NCBI RefSeq assembly: GCF_001667505.1
Contig: NZ_LZHZ01000048.1
Location: 120,406-184,405 of the forward strand
Length of the DNA stretch: 64,000 nt
Reading direction: 5' to 3'
From: Mycobacterium sp. ACS1612
GTDB taxonomy: Bacteria > Actinomycetota > Actinomycetes > Mycobacteriales > Mycobacteriaceae
Each line of letters opens with the position of its first letter. Position 1 is the first letter of the stretch. The translations under genes and the position numbers were made by a program. Below the pieces are notes generated by a model. That model ran no database searches. It was given only the letters and a program-made list of their open reading frames with translations, and had not been told where the DNA came from. Below are positions 52,320-61,491 of this stretch, piece by piece.

Positions 52320-52940
52320 CCGCGACCGCACGCGTCGGACCAAGGCTCCGATGACCAGGATCGCCACGGCTACGGCGGCGAGCGGGCCGATCCGCTTGAG
52401 GGCCGACCGCTGCGCGTAATGCACCAGGTTCAGCGGTTCGACCTCGGCGGGCTCGGCTGCCGGTGTGGCAGCGGAGGTGGGCTCGGGTGCCGCGACGGGT
52501 GCGGCCAGCTTCTCCGACAGGCACGCGGTGAACTGCTCGATGATCTTCCCGCCGACATCGGCGATCATTCCGCGACCGAACTGGGCGGGCTTGCCGGTGA
52601 TGGACAGATCCGTGGCCACCACCCCCGCGGTGCGGTCCCCGTCCGCGGTCAGCGTCAGGGTGACGGTGGCCTTGGCGGTGCCGTTGCCGCGGGTGTCCTT
52701 GGCGTCCGCCTTGAGCACTGCGCGGCGGGCGGCCTCGTCGGTCTCGACGAACGTGCCGGTTCCCTTGTACAGCAGAGTGATCGGGCCTACCTTGATCTTG
52801 ACGGTGCCGGTGAACGAATCGCCGTCGACGCCGGTGAGCGTCGCGCCGGGCACGCACGGCGCCACCCGCTCCGGATCCAACACTGCGGGCCAGACCACAT
52901 CGATGGGGGCAGGGACGGACAAGGTGTGTTCGAGTTGCAT
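52311..52940 (-). CDS. coxG: CoxG-like SRPBCC protein with a C-terminal membrane anchor
   Basis: A 209-residue protein. An SRPBCC/CoxG domain fills ~1-150 (EHTLSVPAPIDVVWPAVLDPERVAPCVPG, VGPITLLYKGTGTFVE, FGRGMIADVGGKIIEQFTACLSEKL). An Ala/Pro/Glu linker leads to a transmembrane helix (~183-203) and a basic end. CoxG is thought to tether CO dehydrogenase to the membrane. It is the last gene of the operon, 2 bases after coxM. Confidence 0.87.
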   Translation of the reverse strand: MQLEHTLSVPAPIDVVWPAVLDPERVAPCVPGATLTGVDGDSFTGTVKIKVGPITLLYKGTGTFVETDEAARRAVLKADAKDTRGNGTAKATVTLTLTADGDRTAGVVATDLSITGKPAQFGRGMIADVGGKIIEQFTACLSEKLAAPVAAPEPTSAATPAAEPAEVEPLNLVHYAQRSALKRIGPLAAVAVAILVIGALVRRVRSRSG

Positions 52941-52942
52941 CC

Positions 52943-53797
52943 CTAGGCGCCGATCGCCGTCATCACTGCGCGACGGGTCAGCACCTTGGCCAGGTGGCTG
53001 CGATATTCGGCGTCGGCGTTGCCGTCGGACATCGGGTTCATGCCCTCGGCGGCGTGTTCGGCGGCCGCCCGGATCGACTCCGCGCTGGCCTGCTGGCCGA
53101 TCAACGCCTCCTCGACGGCGCTGGCGCGCACCGGCACTGCGGCCATGTTGGTCAGCGCGACCTTGGCCTGCCGGATAGCCCCGCCTTCGACCGCGACGGT
53201 CGCCGCCACCGCGACGATCGACCACGCCTGCGCCACCCGGTGCAGCTTCTCGTAGTGGGCTGCCCAGTCGGTGTGCTTGGGAATGCGTATCTCCGTGAGG
53301 ATTTCGTTCGGCTGCAGCGCCGTGGTGAAGTAGTCCACGAAGAAATCCGCGACGGGGATGTCGCGTCGGCCCGACGGCCCCGCGACGGTCAGTGTCGCGT
53401 CGAGCGCCAGCGTCGGTGCGGCCAGGTCGCCGGCCGGATCGGCGTGTGCGAGGTTGCCGCCGAGTGTGCCCCGGTGCCGGATCTGCGGATCGGCGACGGT
53501 GTGGGTGGCGTCGGCGAGCAGCAGCGCGTGCTTGCTGATCATCGGATTGCCCAACAGGCTGTAATACGTTGTCATCGCGCCGATCACAAGGGCGTCGCCG
53601 TCGTCGCGCACCCCGCGCAACTCGTCGATGCGGTTGAGGTCGACCAGTACGGTGGGCGCGGCCAACCGCAACCGCAGCACCGGCAGCAGGCTCTGCCCTC
53701 CCGCGATCACCTTGGCGTCCTCGCCGGCCTCGGCCAGCGCGGCCACCGCGTCGTCGACGGTGGTCGGGGCGACGTAGTCGAAGTTCGACGGGATCAT
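52943..53797 (-). CDS. coxM: FAD-binding medium subunit of a CO-dehydrogenase-like complex
   Basis: A 284-residue xanthine-oxidase-family FAD subunit. FAD motifs are AGGQSLLPVLRLRLA (~32) and TLGGNLAHADPAGDLAAP (~110); the C-terminal CO_deh_flav_C region begins near 175. It passes electrons from the Fe-S subunit to an acceptor. ATG 53797 overlaps the coxL stop by 4 bases. Confidence 0.92.
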   Translation of the reverse strand: MIPSNFDYVAPTTVDDAVAALAEAGEDAKVIAGGQSLLPVLRLRLAAPTVLVDLNRIDELRGVRDDGDALVIGAMTTYYSLLGNPMISKHALLLADATHTVADPQIRHRGTLGGNLAHADPAGDLAAPTLALDATLTVAGPSGRRDIPVADFFVDYFTTALQPNEILTEIRIPKHTDWAAHYEKLHRVAQAWSIVAVAATVAVEGGAIRQAKVALTNMAAVPVRASAVEEALIGQQASAESIRAAAEHAAEGMNPMSDGNADAEYRSHLAKVLTRRAVMTAIGA

Positions 53798-56247
53798 CGA
53801 GCACCTCCGTTCGATGTCGCCGGCCTTCCGGCTCCGGCGTTGGATGTCGCCGGCCTTCCGGCTCCGGCGTTGGATGTCGCCGGCCTTCCGGCTCCGGCCT
53901 GGATCGCATGCCAGACTCTCATTGGGCTGCACGGCATTTCGATGTCGCTCACACCTAGATGGCGCACCGCGTCGATGACGGCGTTCACCACCGCCGGTGT
54001 CGACGCGATCGTGCCTGCCTCGCCAACACCTTTCACGCCAAGCGGATTCGTTGTCGCGGGTGTCTCGGTGCGCCCGGTGATGAAGGTCGGCAGATCGACC
54101 GCCGACGGGATCAGGTACTCCGAGAACGACGCGTTGATCAGCGTGCCCGACTCGTCGTGCACGGCCTCCTCGTACAGCGCCTGTGCGATGCCCTGAGCCA
54201 GCCCGCCATGCACCTGCCCGTCCACGATCACCGGATTGACCACGTGCCCGATGTCGTCGACGCAGACATAGCGGCGGATCCGCACCTGCCCGGTCTCGGT
54301 GTCCACCTCCGTCGCGCACAGATGGGTGCCGTGCGGGAACGAGAAGTTGTCCGGGTCGTAGGTCGCCTCGGCGTCCAGGTTCGGTTCCAGCCCTTCGGGC
54401 AGATCGTGCGCGGCGAACACGGCCAGTGCCACTTCGGCGAGGGTGACCGCCTTCTCGGTGCCCGCGACGCGGAACCGGCCCCCGGTGAACTCGAGGTCGT
54501 CCTCGGAGCACTCCATCATGTGTGCCGCAAAGGGTTTCGCCTTGGCGATCACCTTGTCGGCCGCCTTCACCACCGCGATTGCACCGACAGCCAGCGAGCG
54601 CGAGCCGTAGGTGTCCAGACCCCGCGGTGAACTCTGGGTGTCGCCGTGGATGACCTCGACATCCTCGAAGGGCACACCGAGTTGGTCGGCGACGATCTGG
54701 CTCCACGCCGTCTCGTGGCCCTGCCCGTGCGGCGACGAACCGGTGACCACCTCGACCTTGCCGGTGGGCAGCATCCGGATGGCGGCGTGCTCCCAGCCGC
54801 CTGCCCCGTACGACAACGATCCGAGCACCCGCGACGGCGCAAGGCCGCACATCTCGGTGAACGTCGAAACGCCGATGCCCAGTTGCACCGGGTCGTTGCG
54901 GTCGCGGCGCTCTGCTTGTTCGCGGCGCAGCCCGTCGTAGTCGAACAACTCGCGCGCCTGCGCGGTGGCGGCCTCGTAGTTACCCGAGTCGTAGGTCAAG
55001 CCCGCGACGGTGTCGAACGGGAACTCCTCGTGCGTGATCCAGTTCTGCGCGCGCAATTCGAGCGGATCACGGCCCAACTCCGCGGCGAGTTCGTCCATCA
55101 TCCGTTCGATCGCGAACGTCGCCTCCGGGCGTCCGGCGCCGCGGTAGGCGTCGGTGGGCGTCTTGTTGGTGAACACGTTGGTGCACGTGAAGTGATAGGA
55201 CGGGAACTTGTAGATGCCGTTGAACATGAAGGCGCCCAATATCGGGATGCCCGAGGTGACCAGCCGCAGATAGGCGCCCATGTCGGCGAGCAGTTCCACC
55301 TTCAGGCCGGTGACCGTGCCGTCGCGGCGGGCGGCCAGCGTCAGCTTCTGGATCTGGTCGCGGCCGTGGTGCGCCGCGAGCATCGACTCGCTGCGGGATT
55401 CGGTGTACTTCACCGGCTTTCCGAGCCGCCGCGCCACCAGCAGCGCAATCACCTCTTCCGGCGTCACCTGCAGCTTGCCGCCGAATCCTCCGCCGACGTC
55501 GGGGGCGATCACGCGCACCTTGTGCTCGGGGATCTCCAGCGTCATCGCCAGCATCAGCTTGAGAATGTGCGGGATCTGCGTGGCCGACCACACGGTCAGC
55601 TGCGGGCCTGTCGGATCGACGACCACCGAGCGGGGCTCCATGAACGCGGGGATCAGCCGCTGCTGGCGGAAGGTGCGCTCAACCACGACCTCGGCGTCGC
55701 GGATGGCGTCCTCGACGTCGCCGCCGGTGCCGGCTTGCGCGGAGTCGAACGTCCACACCGCGCTGACATTGGTGCCGAGGTCCGAATAGATCACCTTGGC
55801 GTCGTCGGCGGCGGCCGCAAGGTCGAGCACCACAGGCAGGTCGTCGTAGTCGACGTCGATGTGTTCGAGTGCGTCCTGTGCCTCGTACGCGGTACGGGCC
55901 ACCACGACGGCCACCGCTTCGCCGGCGAAGTTCACGGTGTCCACCCCCAGCGACGGCGCGGGTGGCGCCTTCATGTCCTCGGTGATCTGCCAGGCGTTCG
56001 GCAGGCTGCCCTGTTCGGCCGCCAGATCGGCTCCGGTGAAGACGGCGATGACGCCGGGCATGCTGCGCGCGGCGCTGGCGTCGATACCGGTGATGCGGGC
56101 ATGCGCGACGGGGCTGCGCAGGATGGCGAGGTGTTGCATTCCCGGCAGCACGATGTTGTCGGTCCACCGGGTGCGGCCGGTGATCAGATGCTCGTCCTCT
56201 TTGCGTACCCGCGCCTTGCCGATTTCGGGTTCAGCGGTCGCGGTCAT
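53794..56247 (-). CDS. coxL: Molybdopterin-binding large subunit, form II CoxL-like (xanthine dehydrogenase family)
   Basis: An 817-residue molybdenum hydroxylase subunit. GGGFGGKLQVTPEE (~270) and the active-site loop AYRGAGRPEATFA (~366) are present; AYRGAGR marks form II, whereas true CO oxidisers have AYxCSFR. The conserved Glu is in GVKGVGEAGT (~738). The substrate is therefore an unknown aldehyde or N-heterocycle rather than clearly CO. The C-terminus carries three 10-residue repeats (AGAGRPATSN), an unusual extension encoded by 30-bp repeats next to the coxM start. It overlaps coxS and coxM by 4 bases each. Confidence 0.92.
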   Translation of the reverse strand: MTATAEPEIGKARVRKEDEHLITGRTRWTDNIVLPGMQHLAILRSPVAHARITGIDASAARSMPGVIAVFTGADLAAEQGSLPNAWQITEDMKAPPAPSLGVDTVNFAGEAVAVVVARTAYEAQDALEHIDVDYDDLPVVLDLAAAADDAKVIYSDLGTNVSAVWTFDSAQAGTGGDVEDAIRDAEVVVERTFRQQRLIPAFMEPRSVVVDPTGPQLTVWSATQIPHILKLMLAMTLEIPEHKVRVIAPDVGGGFGGKLQVTPEEVIALLVARRLGKPVKYTESRSESMLAAHHGRDQIQKLTLAARRDGTVTGLKVELLADMGAYLRLVTSGIPILGAFMFNGIYKFPSYHFTCTNVFTNKTPTDAYRGAGRPEATFAIERMMDELAAELGRDPLELRAQNWITHEEFPFDTVAGLTYDSGNYEAATAQARELFDYDGLRREQAERRDRNDPVQLGIGVSTFTEMCGLAPSRVLGSLSYGAGGWEHAAIRMLPTGKVEVVTGSSPHGQGHETAWSQIVADQLGVPFEDVEVIHGDTQSSPRGLDTYGSRSLAVGAIAVVKAADKVIAKAKPFAAHMMECSEDDLEFTGGRFRVAGTEKAVTLAEVALAVFAAHDLPEGLEPNLDAEATYDPDNFSFPHGTHLCATEVDTETGQVRIRRYVCVDDIGHVVNPVIVDGQVHGGLAQGIAQALYEEAVHDESGTLINASFSEYLIPSAVDLPTFITGRTETPATTNPLGVKGVGEAGTIASTPAVVNAVIDAVRHLGVSDIEMPCSPMRVWHAIQAGAGRPATSNAGAGRPATSNAGAGRPATSNGGAR
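53809..53898. repeat. Three 30-bp tandem repeats in the coxL 3' end
   Basis: Units at 53809-53838, 53839-53868 and 53869-53898; the first differs at one base. They keep the frame and end 11 bases before the coxM start. Confidence 0.95.
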
Positions 56248-56756
56248 CGCACGGCCTCCGCCGAATCAGTCTTGGGCGCAGCCGGTTTCGCCTCCCGCCT
56301 GTTGGCCGCGTCCTGCACGGCTCTGACGATGTTCTGGTATCCGGTGCACCGACACAGGTTGCCCTCGAGGCCGTGCCGCACCGCCTCTTCGTCGGGATGC
56401 GGGTGCTCGGCGAGCAGGTCGATGGTCTGCATGATCATGCCGGGGGTGCAGAAGCCGCACTGCAGGGCGTGGTTGTCGCGGAACGCCTCCTGCACGGGGT
56501 GCAGTTTGCCGTCTCGTGCCAGCCCTTCGACGGTGGTCACGTCCCCGCCGTCGGCCTGCACGGCCAGCACGGAACACGACTTGACGCTGTAGCCGTTGAG
56601 GTGGACGGTGCAGGCACCGCAGTTGCTGGTGTCGCAGCCGATCACGGTGCCGACCTTGCCGAGTCGGTCGCGAAGGTAATGGACGAGCAGAAGTCGGGGT
56701 TCCACGTCGTCGGTGTACGTGGTTCCGTCGACGGTGACAGAGATACGCATAGGCAT
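56244..56756 (-). CDS. coxS: [2Fe-2S] small subunit of a CO-dehydrogenase-like complex
   Basis: A 170-residue subunit with both clusters: the plant-type ferredoxin cluster (C41, C46, C49, C61) and the C-terminal helical cluster (C100, C103, C135, C137; QCGFCTPGM and CRCTGYQN). It transfers electrons from the molybdenum site to FAD. The C-terminus is Ala/Glu-rich. It lies 63 bases downstream of coxE and overlaps coxL. Confidence 0.94.
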   Translation of the reverse strand: MPMRISVTVDGTTYTDDVEPRLLLVHYLRDRLGKVGTVIGCDTSNCGACTVHLNGYSVKSCSVLAVQADGGDVTTVEGLARDGKLHPVQEAFRDNHALQCGFCTPGMIMQTIDLLAEHPHPDEEAVRHGLEGNLCRCTGYQNIVRAVQDAANRREAKPAAPKTDSAEAVR

Positions 56757-56819
56757 ACTCTGCTCTGGCTGAGCGCCGGGAACCCACAGAATCGCGAAAC
56801 CGGTTGCGCACCAGCCTGT

Positions 56820-57905
56820 TCAGGCGGTGCGGATCTCGTCGAGCAAATCCTGCAGTGTCGCCAGGCTGTGGCCTGCGAGCAACCGGTCGATGTAGGGCAG
56901 TGCGGCGGCGATCCCCGATTGCACCGGTTGATAACCGTCGACACCCGCGTGCGGGTTCACCCACAGCACGGTGTGGGCGAGTCGCCGCAGCGCCGCCATC
57001 TGCTCGGCGAGCAGGGTGGGCTCGCCGCGCTCCCAGCCGTCGGAGAAGACCACTACCACCGCGCCGCGGGCCATCCCGCGCCGGCCCCAGCGATCCAGGA
57101 ACGCGCGCATCGTCTCACCCAGTCGGGTGCCACCGGCCCAGTCGGGCACCGCGCGGCCCGCAGCGGCCAACGCCGTTTCGGGGTCACGGGCCCGCAGCGC
57201 CCGCGACAGTCTCGTCATCCTGGTGCCGAGCGAAAACACTTCGGTGGCAGGGCTTTTGCGGGCCACGACGTGCGCGAAGCGCAGTAGCGCGTCGGCGTAC
57301 GGGCTCATCGAGCCCGACACGTCGAGCAGCAGCACGATGCGCCGCGGCCTGGTGGCCTTGCGGTGGCGCCGCGGCCGCACCGGTTCGCCGCCCGCGGCCA
57401 GCATTCGGCGAAGGGTGCGTCGCGGGTCGACGCGGCCGCGGCGCGACGGCCGCATCCGCAGCGCAGGCCGCGTCGCGGACTGTGGACGCAGCGCGGCGAG
57501 CAGCTCGGCCAGATGCGCCCGCTCGGCTGCGGTCAGTTCCGCGATGTCACGGTGCCGCAGGATCTCGGTGTCCGCCACGGCGACCCGCAGGTGCGGCGGC
57601 TCGCCGTCGGTGTCGGTCGCGCCGGTGGTGTCCAGCGCGGCAATGCGGGCGCGGCGCTGGGGCTGGCTGCGTTGCGGCGCGCGGACCGGCACGGTGCCGC
57701 CGAACCAGTTCTCGAACACCAGGTCGTAGCGGGGGATGTCGTCGGGGTCGCGGCACAGCGTCGCCCGGCCCGCCCAATACACCTGCCGCGGGTCGGCGAC
57801 GTCGACCTCGCGCAGCGCGCGGGTGTAGGTGTCGACGGCGTCGGCAGGCAGCCCGGCGACCGCGAGCGCGTGCGCGAATCCGGCGAATCCGACCAGTGCC
57901 GACAT
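56820..57905 (-). CDS. coxE: CoxE-like VWA-domain protein
   Basis: A 361-residue protein. A basic, low-complexity middle (RPRRHRKATRPRRIVLLL) leads to the VWA domain with MIDAS DVSGSMS (~196), a threonine at GTRLGETM and FSDGWERGEP. CoxE works with the CoxD ATPase in maturation of the molybdenum active site (copper/sulfur insertion in true CO dehydrogenases). ATG 57905 is 1 base after the coxD stop. Confidence 0.9.
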   Translation of the reverse strand: MSALVGFAGFAHALAVAGLPADAVDTYTRALREVDVADPRQVYWAGRATLCRDPDDIPRYDLVFENWFGGTVPVRAPQRSQPQRRARIAALDTTGATDTDGEPPHLRVAVADTEILRHRDIAELTAAERAHLAELLAALRPQSATRPALRMRPSRRGRVDPRRTLRRMLAAGGEPVRPRRHRKATRPRRIVLLLDVSGSMSPYADALLRFAHVVARKSPATEVFSLGTRMTRLSRALRARDPETALAAAGRAVPDWAGGTRLGETMRAFLDRWGRRGMARGAVVVVFSDGWERGEPTLLAEQMAALRRLAHTVLWVNPHAGVDGYQPVQSGIAAALPYIDRLLAGHSLATLQDLLDEIRTA

Positions 57906-57906
57906 C

Positions 57907-58782
57907 TCAGCCGGCCAGCAGACGGTCCAGTCCGGCCCGCACCACCCGCTCGGCGTCCTCGTGGTACTTGACCACCGCCCCGAGGGTCGCCGCGGCGGTC
58001 TGCGCGTCGAGCGCATCGCGGTCGAGTTCACGCAACGCACGCGCCCAGTCGAGGGATTCGGCGACACCGGGCGGCTTGACCAGTTCCATCGCGCGCAGCG
58101 CGTGCACCGCGCGGGCCACCTGATCGGCGAGCGCCTCGGCGATGCCGGGGATGCGACGACGCAGGATGGCGATCTCGCGCGCCAGATCGGGGTGCTCGAG
58201 CCAGTGGTACAAGCAGCGCCGCTTGAGCGCGTCATGCACGTCGCGGGTCCGGTTCGACGTCAGCACCACCAGCGGCGGCGTGGCGGCCCGCACCTCGCCC
58301 AGTTCGGGGATCGTGACGGCGTTCTCGTCGAGCACTTCGAGCAGAAAAGCCTCGAATTCGTCATCAGCCCTGTCGATTTCGTCGACCAGCAGCACGCACG
58401 GTGCCTCGGTGAGCGCCCGCAACAGTGGCCGCGCGAGCAGGAACCGCTCGGTGTAGAGCGAGCGTTCCGCGGAGTCGGCGTCCAGATGTCCCGCCGCCTC
58501 CAGCGTCCGCAGATGCAGCAACTGCCGCGGGAAGTCCCAGTCGTAGAGCGCTTGGGCGGCGTCGATGCCTTCGTGACACTGCAACCGGATCATCGGCAGG
58601 CCCAGCGCCTCGGCCAATGCGGCGGCCAGTGACGTCTTGCCGGTGCCCGGCTCGCCCTCGCAGAACAACGGCCGACGCATTCGCAGCGCCAGGTAGGCGG
58701 CCGTCGCGACACCCTCGTCGGCCAGGTAGCCGGTGGCCTGGAGCGCGTCTGCCAATTGCGTCGGCGACCCGACATCGGGCAT
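57907..58782 (-). CDS. coxD: CoxD-like MoxR-type AAA ATPase
   Basis: A 291-residue AAA+ protein. Walker A is GEPGTGKTS (43-51), Walker B APCVLLVDEIDRADDE (~128), sensor LTSNRTRDVHDALKRRCLYHW. It acts as a chaperone for cofactor assembly with CoxE. ATG 58782 is used; GTG 58794 adds four residues. It is the first gene of the operon coxD-E-S-L-M-G. Confidence 0.9.
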   Translation of the reverse strand: MPDVGSPTQLADALQATGYLADEGVATAAYLALRMRRPLFCEGEPGTGKTSLAAALAEALGLPMIRLQCHEGIDAAQALYDWDFPRQLLHLRTLEAAGHLDADSAERSLYTERFLLARPLLRALTEAPCVLLVDEIDRADDEFEAFLLEVLDENAVTIPELGEVRAATPPLVVLTSNRTRDVHDALKRRCLYHWLEHPDLAREIAILRRRIPGIAEALADQVARAVHALRAMELVKPPGVAESLDWARALRELDRDALDAQTAAATLGAVVKYHEDAERVVRAGLDRLLAG

Positions 58783-58897
58783 GGAATCGCTCACTACGCG
58801 AGCGTAGGTCAGCGGTTGATCACAGCTGCGCAACTTCGGCCGTGACCTTGCGTGGCGGACAGTCTGGACGTGAATCGGCGGACTTATCGTTCCAAGC

Positions 58898-59176
58898 GTG
58901 ATAGCCCTACCACGCGCGTGGCTGCTGGCCGGCGCAATGCTCGTGGGTCTCGCGGTCGGGCAGATCGCGGGTATCGCGTCGACCCTGCTTGTGAAGGCCG
59001 CGATTCGGCCCGACATCGTGGTCGCCCTCGTGATCGCGGTGCCCAGCATGATCGGCATGTTGACGATCCTGCTGTCCGGGCGACGCTGGCTGACCGCGCT
59101 CGGTGCCTTCGTGCTGGCCATCGCGCCAGGGTGGTTTTCGGTGCTGGTCACGATCCAGGTGGTGCACGGTGCTTAA
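58898..59176 (+). CDS. Small membrane protein (Rv0460-like)
   Basis: A 92-residue protein with three hydrophobic segments (~8-28, ~38-58, ~65-87). There is no known function. GTG 58898 diverges from coxD by 115 bases. It overlaps the next gene by 8 bases. The position upstream of the Rv0461-like gene and lpdC matches Rv0460. Confidence 0.75.
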   Translation: MIALPRAWLLAGAMLVGLAVGQIAGIASTLLVKAAIRPDIVVALVIAVPSMIGMLTILLSGRRWLTALGAFVLAIAPGWFSVLVTIQVVHGA

Positions 59177-59687
59177 TCCGATCGAACAAGAGACGCTGCC
59201 GGGTGACCCCACGCAGCCGTATTCGCCCGTCTTCACCGGCGAGTTTCCGGCAATGCCCGATCCGGTGCAGCCGTTGGCCGCCGACCGTGACCCCGTAAAC
59301 AGCATGGAAACCCCGACCGGCCCGTTGCCTCCCGTCGTGCATCCCGAGGTCGTCGAGGGCACCTACAAGTACCTCAAGCGCTGGGCCTTTGTCCTTGTGG
59401 TGGCGGGGGTCTGGATTCTCGGCGCCGCCAGCGGGCTGGGGCTCTACTACTGGTGGTTCCATTCGCTGGACAAGACGCCGCCCGTGTTCGTGGTGCTGAT
59501 CTTCGTGATCGTCTGCACGGTCGGCGCGGTGCTGGCCGCGATGGTGGTCGACAAGCCGCTCGTCGCGGCACTGGCGATCGGGCTGATGTCGGCGCCGCTG
59601 GCCGCGCTCGGCGCCGCGGCGGTGTTACACGGCACCTACTTCTGCCAACACGTGAGCCGCTGTTTCGTCGGGTTCATCCCCTACTAG
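59169..59687 (+). CDS. Membrane protein (Rv0461-like)
   Basis: A 172-residue protein. A Pro-rich cytoplasmic N-terminus (~1-65) is followed by three helices (~72-95, ~105-125, ~130-150) and a Cys-containing end (HGTYFCQHVSRCF). The length is close to Rv0461 (174 aa). GTG 59169 overlaps the upstream gene. The lpdC start lies 10 bases after its stop, so the three are probably one transcript. No function is known. Confidence 0.78.
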   Translation: MLNPIEQETLPGDPTQPYSPVFTGEFPAMPDPVQPLAADRDPVNSMETPTGPLPPVVHPEVVEGTYKYLKRWAFVLVVAGVWILGAASGLGLYYWWFHSLDKTPPVFVVLIFVIVCTVGAVLAAMVVDKPLVAALAIGLMSAPLAALGAAAVLHGTYFCQHVSRCFVGFIPY

Positions 59688-59697
59688 GGTTGGGCGG

Positions 59698-61092
59698 GTG
59701 ACCCACTATGACGTCGTCGTTCTCGGAGCAGGCCCCGGCGGATACGTCGCGGCCATCCGCGCCGCCCAGCTCGGACTGAACACCGCAGTCGTCGAACCCA
59801 AGTACTGGGGCGGCGTGTGCCTCAATGTCGGCTGCATCCCGTCGAAGGCGCTGCTGCGCAACGCGGAGCTTGTTCACATCTTCACCAAGGAAGCCAAGCA
59901 GTTCGGCATCAGCGGTGAGGCGACGTTCGACTACGGCGTCGCGTTTGACCGCAGCCGCAAGGTGGCCGAGGGCCGCGTCGCGGGCGTGCACTTCCTGATG
60001 AAGAAGAACAAGATCACCGAGATCCACGGGTACGGCACGTTCACCGATCCGAACACGTTGTCGGTCAAGCTCAATGAGGGCGGGACCGAGACGGTGACGT
60101 TCGACAACATCATCATCGCCACCGGCAGCAGCACCCGGTTGGTGCCGGGCACCTCGCTGTCGGAGAACGTGGTCACCTACGAGAAGCTGATCATGACCCG
60201 TGAACTGCCGAAGTCGATCATCATCGCGGGGTGTGGCGCGATCGGCATGGAGTTCGGCTACGTGATGAAGAACTACGGCGTCGACGTGACCATCGTCGAG
60301 TTCCTGGCGCGCGCGCTGCCCAACGAGGACGCCGAGGTCTCCAAGGAGGTCGAGAAGCAGTTCAAGAAGCTCGGCGTCAAGGTGATGCTCGGGACCAAGG
60401 TCGAGGGCATCAAGGACGATGGCGGCGAGGTCACCGTCACGGTGAGCAAGGACGGCAAGTCTGAGGATCTGAAGGCCGAAAAAGTGTTGCAGGCCATCGG
60501 CTTCGCGCCCAACATCGAGGGCTACGGCCTGGACAAGGCGGGCGTGCAGATCACCGACCGCAAGGCCATCGGCATCGACGACTACATGCGTACCAACGTG
60601 CCGCACATCTATGCGATCGGTGACGTCACCGGCATGCTGCAGCTCGCCCATGTGGCTGAGGCGCAGGGCGTGGTCGCGGCCGAAACCATCGGCGGCGCAG
60701 AGACTTTGCCGCTCGGCGACTACCGGATGCTGCCCCGTGCGACGTTCTGCCAGCCGCAGGTGGCCAGCTTCGGGCTCACCGAGGAACAGGCTCGCGCCGA
60801 GGGATACGACGTGAAGGTCGCCAAGTTCCCGTTCACCGCCAACGCCAAGGCGCACGGTGTCGGCGACCCGAGCGGCTTCGTGAAGCTGATCGCCGACGCG
60901 AAGTACGGCGAGCTGCTCGGGGGCCACCTGGTGGGCCATGACGTCTCCGAGCTGCTGCCCGAGCTGACGCTGGCGCAGAAGTGGGATCTGACCGCCACCG
61001 AGTTGGCCAGAAACGTGCACACCCATCCGACGATGTCCGAGGCGCTGCAGGAGTGCTTCCACGGTCTCGTCGGGCACATGATCAACTTCTGA
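59698..61092 (+). CDS. lpdC: Dihydrolipoamide dehydrogenase
   Basis: A 464-residue flavoenzyme, E3 of the pyruvate dehydrogenase complex and of the antioxidant peroxiredoxin reductase system in mycobacteria. FAD site VVVLGAGPGGYVAAIRAAQ (7-25), redox disulfide C41/C46 in GGVCLNVGCIPSK, NAD site IIAGCGAIGMEFGYVM (~182) and the C-terminal dimer dyad His443/Glu448 (HTHPTMSE) are all intact. It corresponds to Rv0462. GTG 59698. Confidence 0.97.
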   Translation: MTHYDVVVLGAGPGGYVAAIRAAQLGLNTAVVEPKYWGGVCLNVGCIPSKALLRNAELVHIFTKEAKQFGISGEATFDYGVAFDRSRKVAEGRVAGVHFLMKKNKITEIHGYGTFTDPNTLSVKLNEGGTETVTFDNIIIATGSSTRLVPGTSLSENVVTYEKLIMTRELPKSIIIAGCGAIGMEFGYVMKNYGVDVTIVEFLARALPNEDAEVSKEVEKQFKKLGVKVMLGTKVEGIKDDGGEVTVTVSKDGKSEDLKAEKVLQAIGFAPNIEGYGLDKAGVQITDRKAIGIDDYMRTNVPHIYAIGDVTGMLQLAHVAEAQGVVAAETIGGAETLPLGDYRMLPRATFCQPQVASFGLTEEQARAEGYDVKVAKFPFTANAKAHGVGDPSGFVKLIADAKYGELLGGHLVGHDVSELLPELTLAQKWDLTATELARNVHTHPTMSEALQECFHGLVGHMINF

Positions 61093-61094
61093 GC

Positions 61095-61385
61095 GTGGTT
61101 TCCACGGGCAGCCCAGCGAGAGCGATCTGGGTCGCCGGCATCGGCGGATTGGTGGTCGGCCACATCCTGTGGCTGGCCGGGATATCCGTCGCCATCGCGA
61201 CGAGTTCGATCAGCACGTGGGTGTTGGTGATCGCCGCGGTGTCGTTCGTCGCAGGCGGCGTCTCGGCGTATTTCGGCTGGCGCTGTTATCGGCGTAAGTC
61301 CGAGATCTGGGCGGCGTTCCTCTGTCTGCTGCCGGTGTCCCCGGTTCTGCTGTCGCTGACCGTGCTCGGGGTGACCTACCTATAG
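61095..61385 (+). CDS. Small membrane protein (Rv0463-like)
   Basis: A 96-residue protein with three hydrophobic segments (~8-30, ~35-56, ~70-92) and a basic loop (CYRRKSE). GTG 61095 lies 2 bases after the lpdC stop, so it is co-transcribed. Length and position match Rv0463 (97 aa). Function unknown. Confidence 0.8.
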   Translation: MVSTGSPARAIWVAGIGGLVVGHILWLAGISVAIATSSISTWVLVIAAVSFVAGGVSAYFGWRCYRRKSEIWAAFLCLLPVSPVLLSLTVLGVTYL

Positions 61386-61491
61386 CCAGACCGTGAGGGC
61401 CAGCCTGAACGTCCGCTGTGAAGTGCGCTAGCGGCGGGCCGCCCGGCGGGTTATGGTCTGCTGCACCGCAAACGACCCTGGAGGAAGCAAC

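Noticed and set aside
53809..53898. The 30-bp repeats as a CRISPR array or mobile-element end.
   Set aside because: Units are directly joined without spacers and stay in the coxL frame, so they are a coding tandem duplication.
52943..56756. A genuine aerobic CO dehydrogenase.
   Set aside because: The large subunit has AYRGAGR rather than the CO-type AYxCSFR loop, so the substrate is left open.
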